Notes: a model not told the origin generated them from the letters alone. Shown: positions 50,201-59,524, counted from the stretch's first letter. The stretch is DNA of 64,000 nt from Alteromonas sp. KC3 (GCF_016756315.1 NZ_AP024235.1:124001-188000), one strand, 5' to 3'. Made by a program: numbers and translations.

Positions 50201-50313
50201 TAGGCATCGCGGTAATGGGAGGTATGTTTGCTGCGACATTCTTAGCTATTTTCTTTGTGCCTATGTTCTATGTCTTCGTTGAAAAATTGTTCCACAAAGA
50301 AGACAAACGATAA
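47212..50313 (+). CDS. RND multidrug efflux transporter (AcrB/MexB family)
   Basis: 1033 residues, full length. It starts with ARFFIDRPVFAWVLAI and has the repeated RND architecture with 12 membrane helices and two large periplasmic loops. The proton-relay aspartate pair is visible in the fourth helix (AIGLLVDDAIVVVENVER), and the C-terminal half has GLAAKNAILIVEFA. It is likely an HAE1-type drug exporter. Substrates cannot be read from sequence. Confidence 0.94.
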   Translation: MARFFIDRPVFAWVLAIITMMAGVLAISTLPIEQYPKVAPPTVSISAAYPGASAETVENSVTQVIEQNLSGIDNLRYFSASSSNSSMSINLTFEPGTDPDIAQVQTQNKVQGALPLLPNQVQQQGVTVTKSNSAFALVIGFYSEDDTMTQYDLSDMLISQFRDPISRVNGVGNVRVFGAQRSMRIWLDPDKLYSYNLTPNDVQAAVQVQNTDVSAGQLGGMPAIENQQINATIQAQSRLQTVDDFESIVLRVNTDGSQVRVRDVARVELGAESYDVIVRYDRNPASGMAVSLASGANALDTIEAVKARVEELRANLPDSVKVVYPLDSSPFIELSIESVVHTLIEAVVLVFLVMLLFLQNWRATLIPTIAVPVVLLGTFAVLLAFGFSINVLTMFAMVLAIGLLVDDAIVVVENVERIMEEEGLSPAEATKKSMSQITGALVGIAAVLSTVFIPMAFFSGSAGAIYRQFSITIVSAMGFSVLVAIVLSPSLCATLLKKHPEDHDKNKGFFGWFNRNFNKGRDAYQRTTTHMAGRLKRYFVVYGLLVGGMVVIFNQLPGAFLPDEDQGRMMVLVSTPPGATAGRTLESVKQVEDYILDNEQEAVNGMFAVVGFSFAGQAQNAGMAFLNFNDWDERDESNSAFAVVGRAFGAFSQIQDASAFPIVPPPIMELGNATGFDVQLVDRAGNGHEALMNARNQLLGMAAQNPKLAGVRPNGLSDVPQFKINIDSEKASALGLNLSEINSALQIAWGSSYVNDFIDKGRIKRVYMQADAPHRMTPDDLDKWFVRNNDGEMVAFSTFATTEWVYGSPKLERFNGVSSVNIQGSPAEGISSGEAMAEMQKLVSQLPPGFAIEWSGLSFEEQQAGSQAPMLYAISILVVFLCLAALYESWSVPFAVMLVVPLGILGSVTAAYLFNLPNDVYLQVAFLTTVGLAAKNAILIVEFAKEQYENGEDLMTAVANAATQRFRPILMTSMAFILGVTPLALASGAGAASQNAIGIAVMGGMFAATFLAIFFVPMFYVFVEKLFHKEDKR

Positions 50314-50370
50314 GAAGTTGCGCTACAGTGAGAAAAAACATTTTTATTTTTTCAAACAGGGATATTGGTG

Positions 50371-50880
50371 ATGACCACCGTTGTTTTTTCTCACGGCAAA
50401 GAAAGTGGCCCATGGGGCAGTAAAATTACCACACTGTCAAATGTGGCAACTGATATGGGCTTTGCGGTAGAGAGTATTGATTATCGCGATCTCGACTGCC
50501 CCGAAGCCCGTCTTAAGCGTCTTAAAGAAACCATTGAAGAAAAGTGCAACGACGTCATTTTAGTCGGCTCTAGTATGGGTGGTTATGTATCGCTTGCTGC
50601 CGCTAGCCATATATCGGCTAGAGGCGTTTTTCTGATGGCCCCCGCGCTGTATATGCCTGGCTATGAAGTACAGCGATTTCCATACGATGGGTATGTAAGT
50701 GTTGTTCACGGCTGGAACGATGACATCATCCCGATAGAAAACAGCTTAAAATACGCACGTCATCAAAAAGCTCAGTTATTGTTGTTAAACGATGGCCACC
50801 GACTGGCTAACAGTAAATCTGTGATATCCCCATTTTTTAGAAACTGGCTAGAGAAGTTTAAGCTCTTACACGCGTATTAA
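50371..50880 (+). CDS. Small alpha/beta-hydrolase (YcfP/YqiA-like)
   Basis: 169 residues. Nucleophile elbow GSSMGG, an aspartate in HGWNDDIIP and a histidine in LNDGHRL form the likely triad. The HGKESGPWGSK start is typical of this small hydrolase group. The ATG at 50371 has AGGGA eight bases upstream. The frame's upstream TTG and GTG codons are less likely. It lies 57 bases after the RND transporter. A functional link to efflux is not suggested. Confidence 0.85.
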   Translation: MTTVVFSHGKESGPWGSKITTLSNVATDMGFAVESIDYRDLDCPEARLKRLKETIEEKCNDVILVGSSMGGYVSLAAASHISARGVFLMAPALYMPGYEVQRFPYDGYVSVVHGWNDDIIPIENSLKYARHQKAQLLLLNDGHRLANSKSVISPFFRNWLEKFKLLHAY

Positions 50881-51001
50881 AGGCCGTAACAGCACAGCTC
50901 TCTACGACTAATCGCTTATAGTCATCGAGCAAGTCACAGTCCCGCAGCTTGCCGTTTTTGTGGCATGATAAAACAATGACGACGACAAAGGCACAACGGA
51001 T

Positions 51002-52843
51002 ATGACAATCAGTTTACCGCAAGCCCCCCATTGGCCTTCGTTAATAAAATCTGGCTGTCGGGTTTTTGTGGGCGGCAATGCCGCCGTTCCTCACGCGCTC
51101 GTGCAGCACCTTATCGATAATAGCGACGGCTTTAGCGATATAGAACTCGTTCATATGCTAGCGCTTGGCGATACTCGGTGGGTAAGAGAAGAATATAAGA
51201 ATTTATTCAAGGCCAATACGTTCTTTATTGGCGGTGAAAACATGCGTAAAGCCGTGGATGAAGGGCGAGCTGATTACACGCCAGTGTTTCTTTCAGAAAT
51301 ATCGAGTTTGTTCAGTGACGGCACCTTGGCACTCGATGCCGCCCTAGTGAACGTGAGCCCACCTGACGAATTTGGTTATTGTTCCTTAGGACCTGCTGTC
51401 GATATTGCCATGTCAGCGATTCGCCAGAGTAAGAAAGTGATTGCGCAAATCAACCCCCAGATACCGCGTACTGCGGGACATTCTTATATTCATATCAGTG
51501 AAATAGATGCCTGTATTGAAGCCGAGGAGCCATTGGTAGAAGTCAGCCCTCCTCCTATTGATTCGGTAGCTGAACGTATAGGGCAATATGTGTCTATGTT
51601 GGTGGATGACGGCGCAACACTGCAGTTTGGTATAGGCAAAATTCCAAGCGCAACGCTGAAGTACCTGTGTAACCACAAAGATATAGGCATTCACAGTGAA
51701 ATGCTCACAGACAGTATTATTGAGCTACTGGAATCGGGTGCGATTACCAATAAAAAGAAAACTTTTCACCCGGGTAAAATAGTGACGAGCTTTGCCATAG
51801 GCACACGCAAGCTTTATGACTTAATTGACAGTAACCCTCATATAGAGTTTTACCCCAGCAGCTATGTAAATAAGCCAACAAATATTGCCAAGAACGACAA
51901 TATGGTGGCAATAAACAGCGCGCTTGAAGTGGACTTAACTGGCCAAGTCGTCGCAGATTCACTGGGATACGATTTTTATAGTGGCATAGGCGGGCAGGTC
52001 GACTTTGTTACAGGTGCTTCAATTAGCAAAGGAGGCAAAGCTATTATTGCGCTGCCATCTACTGCTAAAGGCGAAAGCGTTTCCCGTATTACTCCGCGTA
52101 TTAGTGAAGGGGCAGGGGTGGTAACTTCTCGCGGTAACGTACAGTATGTGGTAACCGAATATGGTATTGCCTCGTTAAAAGGGAAAAGTATTCGCGAGCG
52201 CGCACTAGAACTTATTCGGGTGGCACATCCAAAGTTTCGTGCCGCATTACTTGAAGACGTTCGACAGCACTATTGGGTGCCGCACTACCAAGAGAAATAC
52301 CCCACAGACATTCCTGAATTAGGCGCTATTCAGCTTAAGAAGTTACATATTCAGGGTGAAACATTTTATATGCGCCCATTAAACCCCGCTGATGAACGTA
52401 GGTTGCAGGAGTTCTTCTACTCGCATACAAAAGAAACGCTGCGTCTGCGGTACAACTACGACCCGAAACAAATGTCCCGTGAAAAGTCGTGTAACTTGGT
52501 GTCAGTAGACCAAAGCACCGATGCTGCATTGTGTATTGTTAGGCAGGAAGGGTCGAGAATTACGATTCATGCCGTTGGGCGCTTTTACTACAACCCGTCG
52601 GACAATACCTGTGAGGCAGCATTTGTTACCCGCGAAACTCAACAAGGTAAAGGTATGGCCAGCCGGTTACTTAATGAACTGATTGGGGTGGCAAAAAAGC
52701 GCGGTATAAACAAAATGATGGCCTACGTGCGTGGCGACAACAAACCCATGATTGCAATTTTTGAGCAAGCACACTTTAAACGACAATTTACCGGTGATCC
52801 CAGTGATGTGGAGCTGGTATTAGATGTGGCATCACTTGAATGA
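51002..52843 (+). CDS. Acetyl-CoA hydrolase/CoA-transferase fused to a GNAT acetyltransferase
   Basis: 613 residues. Residues 1 to about 430 are an acetyl-CoA hydrolase/4-hydroxybutyrate CoA-transferase domain. GIHSEMLTDSI carries the glutamate expected to form the CoA thioester, and VVTSRGNVQYVVTEYG is a family segment. Residues about 455-613 are a GNAT domain with the acetyl-CoA loop RETQQGKGMASRLL. The fused GNAT may acylate a protein target or the CoA domain's partner. The gene overlaps a histone-deacetylase-family gene by four bases (ATGA). Substrates are unknown. Confidence 0.88.
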   Translation: MTISLPQAPHWPSLIKSGCRVFVGGNAAVPHALVQHLIDNSDGFSDIELVHMLALGDTRWVREEYKNLFKANTFFIGGENMRKAVDEGRADYTPVFLSEISSLFSDGTLALDAALVNVSPPDEFGYCSLGPAVDIAMSAIRQSKKVIAQINPQIPRTAGHSYIHISEIDACIEAEEPLVEVSPPPIDSVAERIGQYVSMLVDDGATLQFGIGKIPSATLKYLCNHKDIGIHSEMLTDSIIELLESGAITNKKKTFHPGKIVTSFAIGTRKLYDLIDSNPHIEFYPSSYVNKPTNIAKNDNMVAINSALEVDLTGQVVADSLGYDFYSGIGGQVDFVTGASISKGGKAIIALPSTAKGESVSRITPRISEGAGVVTSRGNVQYVVTEYGIASLKGKSIRERALELIRVAHPKFRAALLEDVRQHYWVPHYQEKYPTDIPELGAIQLKKLHIQGETFYMRPLNPADERRLQEFFYSHTKETLRLRYNYDPKQMSREKSCNLVSVDQSTDAALCIVRQEGSRITIHAVGRFYYNPSDNTCEAAFVTRETQQGKGMASRLLNELIGVAKKRGINKMMAYVRGDNKPMIAIFEQAHFKRQFTGDPSDVELVLDVASLE

Positions 52844-53820
52844 CAATAAGAATTTATCGCGCTAAGCATGGCACGAAACACGATTTGGGAAAAACGCATC
52901 CTGAATCCCCAGATAGACTATTTGCCATTGATGACCAGTTATTGGCTTCAGGTCTCGACATGATTTGCGAGCATGCTGATGCATCGGCTATCGCTGAGCC
53001 TTACCTACAACTTGCCCACGATCCCTATTACATTAAAAGCGTTTTCGAGCGCGCTGCGCAAGCTAACTTTAGTGACGAAGAGAAAACGTTGTATTCAAGT
53101 GATAAACAAACGGTTGCCTGGCTTGATGAAGATACCGGCTTGATGCGGCACAGTTTGAGCGCGGCGTTAGAGTCTGCAGGCGCGGGATGTAATGCGGTGG
53201 ATTGGGTAATGGAGGGGGAAGATCGCCAAGCCTTTTGCGCTACGCGCCCGCCAGGCCATCATGCCACCTACGATAGTGCTATGGGCTTTTGTTTTTTCAA
53301 TAATATAGTGATTGCGGCTCGCTATGCGCTGCAAAACTATGACCTAAAGCGCGTAGCCATTGTCGATTTTGATGTGCACCACGGCAATGGGACAGAGCAC
53401 ATTGTTGCAGGCGATCAGCGCATTATGCTGTTAAGCAGCTTTCAACATCCTTTTTATCCTCACTGCGGCTCCCCCGTTTCTGCAAGTAATATTCTCGCCG
53501 TCCCCCTAGAAGCAGGTACAACGGGAGAGGTTTTCAGAGAAAAGGTAGGGCATTGGTTTAATGCGCTTAACAACTTTCAGCCAGAACTCATTTTGATATC
53601 CGCCGGCTTTGATGCTCACGCAGAAGACCCAATGGCCCACCTTCGTTTAGTAGAAGATGACTATTTCTGGATAAGTCAGCAATTACGTGAAGTTGCAGAC
53701 AAATGCTGTAAAGGCAGGATCGTCAGTGTGCTTGAGGGCGGGTATAATTTAAGTGCACTGGGACGAAGTGTAGTGGCCCATTTAAAAGGAATGAGCCAGC
53801 CCAAAACGACTGAGCAATAA
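52840..53820 (+). CDS. Histone deacetylase-family (AcuC/class II-like) hydrolase
   Basis: 326 residues. All catalytic motifs are present: RPPGHHA, DFDVHHGNGTEH with zinc ligands Asp and His, SAGFDAHAEDP with the third ligand, and LEGGYN. It probably removes acyl groups from lysine or a small amine. The ATG overlaps the stop of the CoA-transferase/GNAT gene, so the two are likely coupled. This recalls AcuA/AcuC of Bacillus, which control acetyl-CoA synthetase by acetylation, but no acs gene is visible here. Confidence 0.9.
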   Translation: MTIRIYRAKHGTKHDLGKTHPESPDRLFAIDDQLLASGLDMICEHADASAIAEPYLQLAHDPYYIKSVFERAAQANFSDEEKTLYSSDKQTVAWLDEDTGLMRHSLSAALESAGAGCNAVDWVMEGEDRQAFCATRPPGHHATYDSAMGFCFFNNIVIAARYALQNYDLKRVAIVDFDVHHGNGTEHIVAGDQRIMLLSSFQHPFYPHCGSPVSASNILAVPLEAGTTGEVFREKVGHWFNALNNFQPELILISAGFDAHAEDPMAHLRLVEDDYFWISQQLREVADKCCKGRIVSVLEGGYNLSALGRSVVAHLKGMSQPKTTEQ

Positions 53821-53825
53821 CCTCG

Positions 53826-54566
53826 TTAACCAAACCAACGACCTAGCATGTATATGCCTGCGCCAAACATTGCGAGATTCTCAGTGAGTGAGATGAAACC
53901 AAGAGGAAGGTCAGAGTTTCCGCCAACACATGCACATTTGAGTTCGCGCTTATCAATATAAACCGCCTTAATAACTGACACGGCACCAATAGCACCAATA
54001 AAAATTGAGATAGGCGAAACGGCATAGGCGGGTAACGCTGCTAGCATTCCAAGACCTGCGTAGGCCTCTGCAAAAGGGTAAACATAGGCATACCTAATGT
54101 GTTTCATTGCTAAAAGATCGTAAGTAATGAACTGATTAGAAAATGCGATGACATCCTGCAGTTTTTGTAACGCTAGCAATACCATAGCTACACCAATAAA
54201 GCTCATGACTGCTGTTTCAAGTGTTACGCTTAGCGCGCCTTTAACCATTAATGCAGCCACAACCAATGCGGCCAGTGAGAATGTCACAATAATAGGCGTA
54301 TAGCGCGAGCCTATTTCATCCTCCTGTTTTAAATTAAAATAGTCGCGTAAGTCATCATAGCCACCTATGCGCTTATCGTTAATAAAGGTCTGAGGCGTTG
54401 TCTTAACATCGTGCTTGGCTTTAAAGCGGTCGGTTTCCTCTCGGTCCGAGAGATGATGGTCGTCAACGGTATACCCTTTGCGTTCTAGCAAGTCTTTTGA
54501 CTTTAACCCAAACGGGCAAATGTGGTCAGGGGTTACCATGCGATACAATATTGCTGTTTTACTCAC
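53826..54566 (-). CDS. Glutaredoxin-MauE-like fusion membrane protein
   Basis: 246 residues. Residues 1 to about 80 are a glutaredoxin-like domain with a single active-site Cys in HICPFG (Cys17) and the cis-proline TTPQTFIN segment. Then come four or five membrane helices resembling MauE/DoxX-type proteins, with a CACVGG motif near residue 215. It probably moves redox equivalents across the membrane. The GTG at 54566 has AGGAG six bases upstream and is preferred over the longer frame to 54635. It is convergent with the deacetylase gene. Confidence 0.85.
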   Translation of the reverse strand: MSKTAILYRMVTPDHICPFGLKSKDLLERKGYTVDDHHLSDREETDRFKAKHDVKTTPQTFINDKRIGGYDDLRDYFNLKQEDEIGSRYTPIIVTFSLAALVVAALMVKGALSVTLETAVMSFIGVAMVLLALQKLQDVIAFSNQFITYDLLAMKHIRYAYVYPFAEAYAGLGMLAALPAYAVSPISIFIGAIGAVSVIKAVYIDKRELKCACVGGNSDLPLGFISLTENLAMFGAGIYMLGRWFG

Positions 54567-54725
54567 TGTTGTCTCCTGTAGATATTTCACACAACGAAAT
54601 CGCCAGTGTGCAATTAATACGCAGAGCAGAACCAAGAATTACTTATAACTACCTACATGCAGGACAATGCTCTTACTTTCCTTCTTTGATGTTTCATATT
54701 GCATGCCAATCCTAAAAAGCGAAGG

Positions 54726-55253
54726 CTATGAGCAGAAGCAGCCCTCGGCATCGGCGTTAACGACAGCGCCTTGATAAGGAGAAGACTGGGTGTAGGTTAC
54801 GATCCTTTCCACCAAGTTTTTACCGGTAAAACATCCGTAACCTGTGGCGTAGGGGCCCAAGTAGCGAAGTCTGAATTCGTTATCAACAACCATCAGTGCA
54901 GGCACGCGAGTCAATATGCGCTTGAGCGATGGTGTATTTTCGATATTGAAGGTCTTCAGGCTGAAATCTAGCAAATTAAAACGCTCAATCAATTGAGTTT
55001 GATGGGGAGCGGTTAGCGTTTCACAGTAGCAGTCCTGTGAAGTGCCAATATGCACGATAGTACCCGCTGAAACGCCGTTATCCTTTAAAAGTGCAATGAC
55101 GTCCTCATCGAATGTGGGTGAGGTAGATTGATGTAACAAATTGCCATTTGGGTCGAACTCGCTTAACTGGCGCTGACCATAAAAAAGTAGGGCAGTCAGA
55201 ATACTCACTGCCCACAATACCAGTAATGTCCAACCGAGCGACTTGGGGATCAC
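54726..55253 (-). CDS. Membrane-anchored thioredoxin-fold-like protein (DUF6436-like)
   Basis: 175 residues. One N-terminal membrane helix (about 7-25), then a periplasmic domain with a CYC motif (SQDCYCETL) where a thioredoxin has CxxC. VPALMVVDNEFRLRYLGPY resembles a thioredoxin cis-proline strand, and the end is Cys-rich (EGCFCS). It resembles the DUF6436 group. The start is GTG directly after the chemoreceptor's stop, so translation may be coupled. Function unknown, presumably redox. Confidence 0.75.
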   Translation of the reverse strand: MIPKSLGWTLLVLWAVSILTALLFYGQRQLSEFDPNGNLLHQSTSPTFDEDVIALLKDNGVSAGTIVHIGTSQDCYCETLTAPHQTQLIERFNLLDFSLKTFNIENTPSLKRILTRVPALMVVDNEFRLRYLGPYATGYGCFTGKNLVERIVTYTQSSPYQGAVVNADAEGCFCS

Positions 55254-56735
55254 TTAAAGCTCGAAGCGTTCGATGGCGGTTTGCATTTTCTGCGAAATTT
55301 TCGACAGTACTTCAACTTCTTTTGCAAGTGACTCTGCAGTTGCCAACTCTTCTGAGGTGTATTCGCTAAGACGCGATGTACTTTTCGCGATCGAGGCTGA
55401 AGCCGATTCTTGTTCTTCAGCAGACGTTGCAATTTCTGTCATCCTTTCACTAGCATCGCGAATTTGCTGCATAATTTCTGTCATGGCACTAGTGGCATTC
55501 TCGCTTGAGGTTACCGCTTCATCTACTAGCTGGATACACGTTTGCATTTGCTCCACAGAGCTTGCGGTCTGTGTGACTAACTGCTCGGTGATACTGGTAA
55601 TTTGATCTGCACTTTCCTTGGAGCGAATAGCAAGCGTGCGCACTTCATCGGCAACGACGGCGAAACCGCGACCATGCTCTCCCGCTCTTGCTGACTCTAT
55701 CGCTGCATTCAACGCCAACAAGTTGGTTTGTTCTGCCACAGCGGTAATCGAGCGCATGGCGTCAGAGATATTCGAACACTGCTCATTCAGCGCCAAGTTA
55801 GTTTTGGCCGCATCGTTTAATGTATTGCGCAATGAGTCTATGGTTCGGCTTGTACTTGAAATTGAATCACGTGTGAGCTGCGACGATGTTTGAGCCGCCG
55901 ATGCCCTGTCACTTGCCAACGTCGTTTGCTCTGCCGACATTTGCATAGATTGTGCAATTTCTTCTGATGATGCAGAGACCATCGCAATTTCTTGGTCTGT
56001 GTTGCGGCTAATTTCGAACATACTTCCTGCCGCTTGTTCCATTTCACTACAGCCACGAACAACTTCGTTAGTGAGTGAAGACGCTAGCTCTATCAACTCT
56101 TTTACTTGATCGATAAGGGCGCCAAATGGCTTCACAATCGCATGGCTTCTATTGATATTGACACTTAGGTCTAATTTCCCGTCATCTTTAAGCATACTTT
56201 CAATTGTTAAACGAAGCTCTGCGGCTCCAGCGCCTTCTTGGTGAGCTTGTTTAGCCATGTACATCAGTACACCCCCTTCTGCTACAGCAAATGCCGCATG
56301 CATTAGAAGGATAGAAAAAGTCACGTGACCTTCTTCGAATATAAATAGCCCTGCGCCACCCGACTGCAAAAAGAAAAAACTTATATGATGAACTGCAACG
56401 ACCAGCGTACCCGTGGCAACGACCTTCCAGTCGCGAAAGTAAGATAGAAATGCCAACAAGACAAAAATCTCAAAGTGCATTTCAATAAGGCCAAAAGACT
56501 GGTGGATATGCAATGCGGTCAGTAGCTGTGCACCGATGGCCATTGCGTGCCGACTTATAGTCGAATAGGGGTCTTGAAAGCTTAGTGCCAATGGAATGGC
56601 GGCAATAGGTATACCGAAAAGAAAAGCAGGTAATAGCTCACCGGTTATAAGACCAATTATTACGGCTATTACGACTTGAGCAATAATGACAACGCGAAAG
56701 ATCTTCTGACCTTCCAGCAACCAAGGATACTGCAT
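55254..56735 (-). CDS. Methyl-accepting chemotaxis protein with six-helix membrane sensor
   Basis: 493 residues. The N-terminal about 175 residues hold about six membrane helices with the motifs FRDWK and [11 protein letters not shown], and no periplasmic ligand domain. The signalling domain ends in the classic hairpin tip [19 protein letters not shown] with [12 protein letters not shown]. The histidine pair in the membrane might bind a cofactor or signal. The ATG at 56735 has GGAG six bases upstream; the frame's TTG at 56747 is less likely. No other chemotaxis gene is in the window. Confidence 0.9.
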   Translation of the reverse strand: MQYPWLLEGQKIFRVVIIAQVVIAVIIGLITGELLPAFLFGIPIAAIPLALSFQDPYSTISRHAMAIGAQLLTALHIHQSFGLIEMHFEIFVLLAFLSYFRDWKVVATGTLVVAVHHISFFFLQSGGAGLFIFEEGHVTFSILLMHAAFAVAEGGVLMYMAKQAHQEGAGAAELRLTIESMLKDDGKLDLSVNINRSHAIVKPFGALIDQVKELIELASSLTNEVVRGCSEMEQAAGSMFEISRNTDQEIAMVSASSEEIAQSMQMSAEQTTLASDRASAAQTSSQLTRDSISSTSRTIDSLRNTLNDAAKTNLALNEQCSNISDAMRSITAVAEQTNLLALNAAIESARAGEHGRGFAVVADEVRTLAIRSKESADQITSITEQLVTQTASSVEQMQTCIQLVDEAVTSSENATSAMTEIMQQIRDASERMTEIATSAEEQESASASIAKSTSRLSEYTSEELATAESLAKEVEVLSKISQKMQTAIERFEL

Positions 56736-57006
56736 GCCAATCTCCAAACGAATCTCTAGGCTAAGTGTAGGTTATAAAATAAAGGTGTGCTATTTTCGGT
56801 GGATTGTACGTAGGTACTCGATTTTGAACCATTTAACTTTAGTATCGCTTTAGACTAATTGACTAATCTTAAGCACAGATGGCTTTAATAATACGTCCTT
56901 GTTGAGCTAACGAAACGGCAACAATATCTTGCTCACCAGCACGAATACAATTAAGTCGGTTGTTACCCGTTATCAATCGTAAAAGATCATTTTAATAAGG
57001 TGCTTT

Positions 57007-57882
57007 ATGCCACATATCGCTTTTCTATCTACCGATAATCTTGAAGCCTTTTTTGTATACGACGAACTGTTAATTCCTTATTTTGAGAACAAGGGGTGGC
57101 AAGTGTCTACGGTATCTTGGCACAGCAAGACCGCTAATTGGGATGATTACGACTACGTCATCGTGCGAAGTACTTGGGACTATCAGCAACATGCTAAGGC
57201 ATTTTTGTCTTGCCTTAAAAAAATTGAACAGTCCACGGCTATTTTGCTTAATGGTTTAGCACTCATTAAATGGAATATAGAAAAGCACTACTTAAAAGAT
57301 ATAGCAAAACATCGGGTACCTATTGTTGATACGCTATGGTATAGCAGTTTTGATAAGGCAATGATTGCCGAGGCCTTCGAAAAATTTGAAAGCGACACTA
57401 TTGTGATTAAGCCAGTACTAAGTGCCAACGCTGATGATACGTTTAAATTAAATCGCATCGAATGGTTGGCGCAATCAGCGCATCTGGAAACTGTATTTAA
57501 GTCGCGGGACTTCATGATTCAGCCCTTTTTGAATAGTGTGGTTGATGAAGGTGAGTATTCACTTTTTTATTTCGGTGGTATTTATAGTCATGCAATTAAA
57601 AAAGTGCCTGAAAAGGGCGACTTTCGGGTACAGGAAGAGCACGGTGGAAGCTTGTATGCAATTGATGCTGACAGTGAGCAACGTGAAATAGCGACACAGG
57701 CGTTAGCGGCAATGCCAGAATCAGCGCTATATGCGCGTGTCGACCTTGTTCGCCAGCGCGATAAGTGGGCAATTATGGAACTAGAGTTAATAGAGCCTTC
57801 ATTGTATTTTAACTTGGATGCTGCGTCGCCCGAACGCTTTGTAGACGCCATGCTGGCATTTCATGATTCACAACAGCAGTAA
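57007..57882 (+). CDS. Orphan ATP-grasp family protein
   Basis: 291 residues with the layout of the RimK/ATP-grasp fold (resembling the DcsG-like group). It has VIVRSTWDYQQH near residue 58 and TIVIKPVLSANADDTF with the ATP-binding Lys. FMIQPFLNSVVDEGEYSLFYF and a C-terminal ARVDLVRQRDKWAIMELELIEPSLYF hold metal-binding Glu residues. Such enzymes form amide bonds, but the substrates are unknown. AAGG lies before the ATG. There is no biosynthetic cluster next to it. Confidence 0.85.
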   Translation: MPHIAFLSTDNLEAFFVYDELLIPYFENKGWQVSTVSWHSKTANWDDYDYVIVRSTWDYQQHAKAFLSCLKKIEQSTAILLNGLALIKWNIEKHYLKDIAKHRVPIVDTLWYSSFDKAMIAEAFEKFESDTIVIKPVLSANADDTFKLNRIEWLAQSAHLETVFKSRDFMIQPFLNSVVDEGEYSLFYFGGIYSHAIKKVPEKGDFRVQEEHGGSLYAIDADSEQREIATQALAAMPESALYARVDLVRQRDKWAIMELELIEPSLYFNLDAASPERFVDAMLAFHDSQQQ

Positions 57883-57924
57883 AAGAGCCCCGACAGCGCA
57901 GATCAACTGCCGGAGCCAAAAGGG

Positions 57925-59388
57925 TTAGTCTTTTGAGAACTTGCGTTGTGACGACTTATCACCATGTGATACGCGAGCTTGTGGTTTTGCGCTATAGGTC
58001 TCCCTTTCAATACGACGCGGTTTAGCACTTTGCTGTGGCCTAACAGTGCGTTGAGGTTTAATGCGCTGCTGAGCGACTTGCTGAACTTTTCGCTCAGGCT
58101 TTGCCTTCCTTAACTGACTGTCCGGCGATACACGTTGCATCGGTTGCGGTTTTGACGTTTCTATTCTCTGTGGCTTGTGCGCCTTGGGTTGAGAGTAGGC
58201 GCGCTCCACTCGCTGCGGCGCTTTTCGATCTGGCAATGATGTTACGCGTTTATCGCGTTTCAATTGGGCCATGGCAACGTCACGAGACGGTCTTTGCTGC
58301 TTAACGGCGTCCTGATTGCGCTTTAAGGCATGCTCAATATTCTGCTTGCGATCGGCACTGGTATGCCTTTGCGCTTTATCAAGACGTATATCTCGCTGTC
58401 TTAGGCCTGTCACTGCTTTTGGTGGTACCACATTACGCGCTGGGCTATGACTTGCCGAGCTATGACGTACCGGAGTATGACTTCGTACTACCCCTTTGTG
58501 CTGATAACGCGCTGGCGCACTGTGAACAACCCGTGACGAGTAACGAGCACGTCGATGATCTGTGCGGTGTTCCCAGCGTTGATAACCATTGCTGATAACG
58601 CGCTTTCCCGGGCTGCCGTGGTAGTAGCGACGTACCGGCGTGCGATGGATTACAACATGGCGGTTATGCCAATGAACGCCACCAAAGTAAAACGCTGTTG
58701 ATAAGCGCACGCGAGGCGCCCAGTATACATTATGGTGATGATGGTAGCTTACCCTGTGACTCCAGAATATCGGTGCTGTCGCATGCCACCAATGGCCGTA
58801 TACAACATGTGGGTTGTAGTAGGGTACATACACGACTTCACGTTGGCGCGGCTCAATATAAATAATTTCACGGTCGCGCTGTCGCTCTGTCTCTACTTCA
58901 ATATAGTCGTTAGTAACCAAGTTACCGGTATTGTGAGCGTGCTGTCGCAATACCTGAACGCGATCGAGCACACGCGCTTGGCTTATCAGAACGTTATCGC
59001 CTAATTGCTGCAGCCATTCGAGGTCTTTTGCCATGGTATTAAGTAAATCAGCAAAAGGGGCCAATGCTTTAACACTGGGATCCCAAGTCACTCCCTCTAG
59101 CACATTTTCAACTTGCTCAGGAGTAAGATGCTGATTGCTTTGACGCCAACGGTCCGCAGCAACAACGTCGAGCGGGTATGTTGCCGCTATAAGGATATGC
59201 GTAAGCAAACTATCTGGATACAACGCAATGGGTGCCAAAATACTATCGAGTTCGGCATCTGAATATTGCTGTTCGCTGGTGACAACTGAAAGTTCAGAGG
59301 TCGTTGGCACAGTGCTCGACTGTGCTAACACAGGAAGGGCACTTGCGCTAGACAGCGCAATAAGAACAGATAAGGTTATATTTTTCAT
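57925..59388 (-). CDS. DUF3300-family exported protein
   Basis: 487 residues with a signal peptide (cleavage near VLAQ). The DUF3300 domain (about 45-240) includes the LDSILAPIALYPDSLLTHILIAATYPL core and IYIEPRQREVVYVPYYNPHVVYGHWWH. The C-terminal half is very basic and rich in Arg, Gln, His and Pro, and is of low complexity. AAGGAG lies five bases before the ATG. The function is unknown and it is probably periplasmic. Confidence 0.9.
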   Translation of the reverse strand: MKNITLSVLIALSSASALPVLAQSSTVPTTSELSVVTSEQQYSDAELDSILAPIALYPDSLLTHILIAATYPLDVVAADRWRQSNQHLTPEQVENVLEGVTWDPSVKALAPFADLLNTMAKDLEWLQQLGDNVLISQARVLDRVQVLRQHAHNTGNLVTNDYIEVETERQRDREIIYIEPRQREVVYVPYYNPHVVYGHWWHATAPIFWSHRVSYHHHHNVYWAPRVRLSTAFYFGGVHWHNRHVVIHRTPVRRYYHGSPGKRVISNGYQRWEHRTDHRRARYSSRVVHSAPARYQHKGVVRSHTPVRHSSASHSPARNVVPPKAVTGLRQRDIRLDKAQRHTSADRKQNIEHALKRNQDAVKQQRPSRDVAMAQLKRDKRVTSLPDRKAPQRVERAYSQPKAHKPQRIETSKPQPMQRVSPDSQLRKAKPERKVQQVAQQRIKPQRTVRPQQSAKPRRIERETYSAKPQARVSHGDKSSQRKFSKD

Positions 59389-59493
59389 ACATTCTCCTTA
59401 CATTGCTTTGTCACCGATAATCAAATCATGTGAGCAATGTGGTAAGTCTGTATACGTTATAACCAGTACTTAATTAACGTAACCTGAATAGAT

Positions 59494-59524
59494 AAAAAAA
59501 GCCCGCAAGGTTGCGGGCTTTTTT
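59494..59524. terminator. Bidirectional-looking terminator after ribA
   Basis: AAAAAAA-GCCCGCAA-GG-TTGCGGGC-TTTTTT. It sits just past the ribA stop (minus). Confidence 0.85.
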
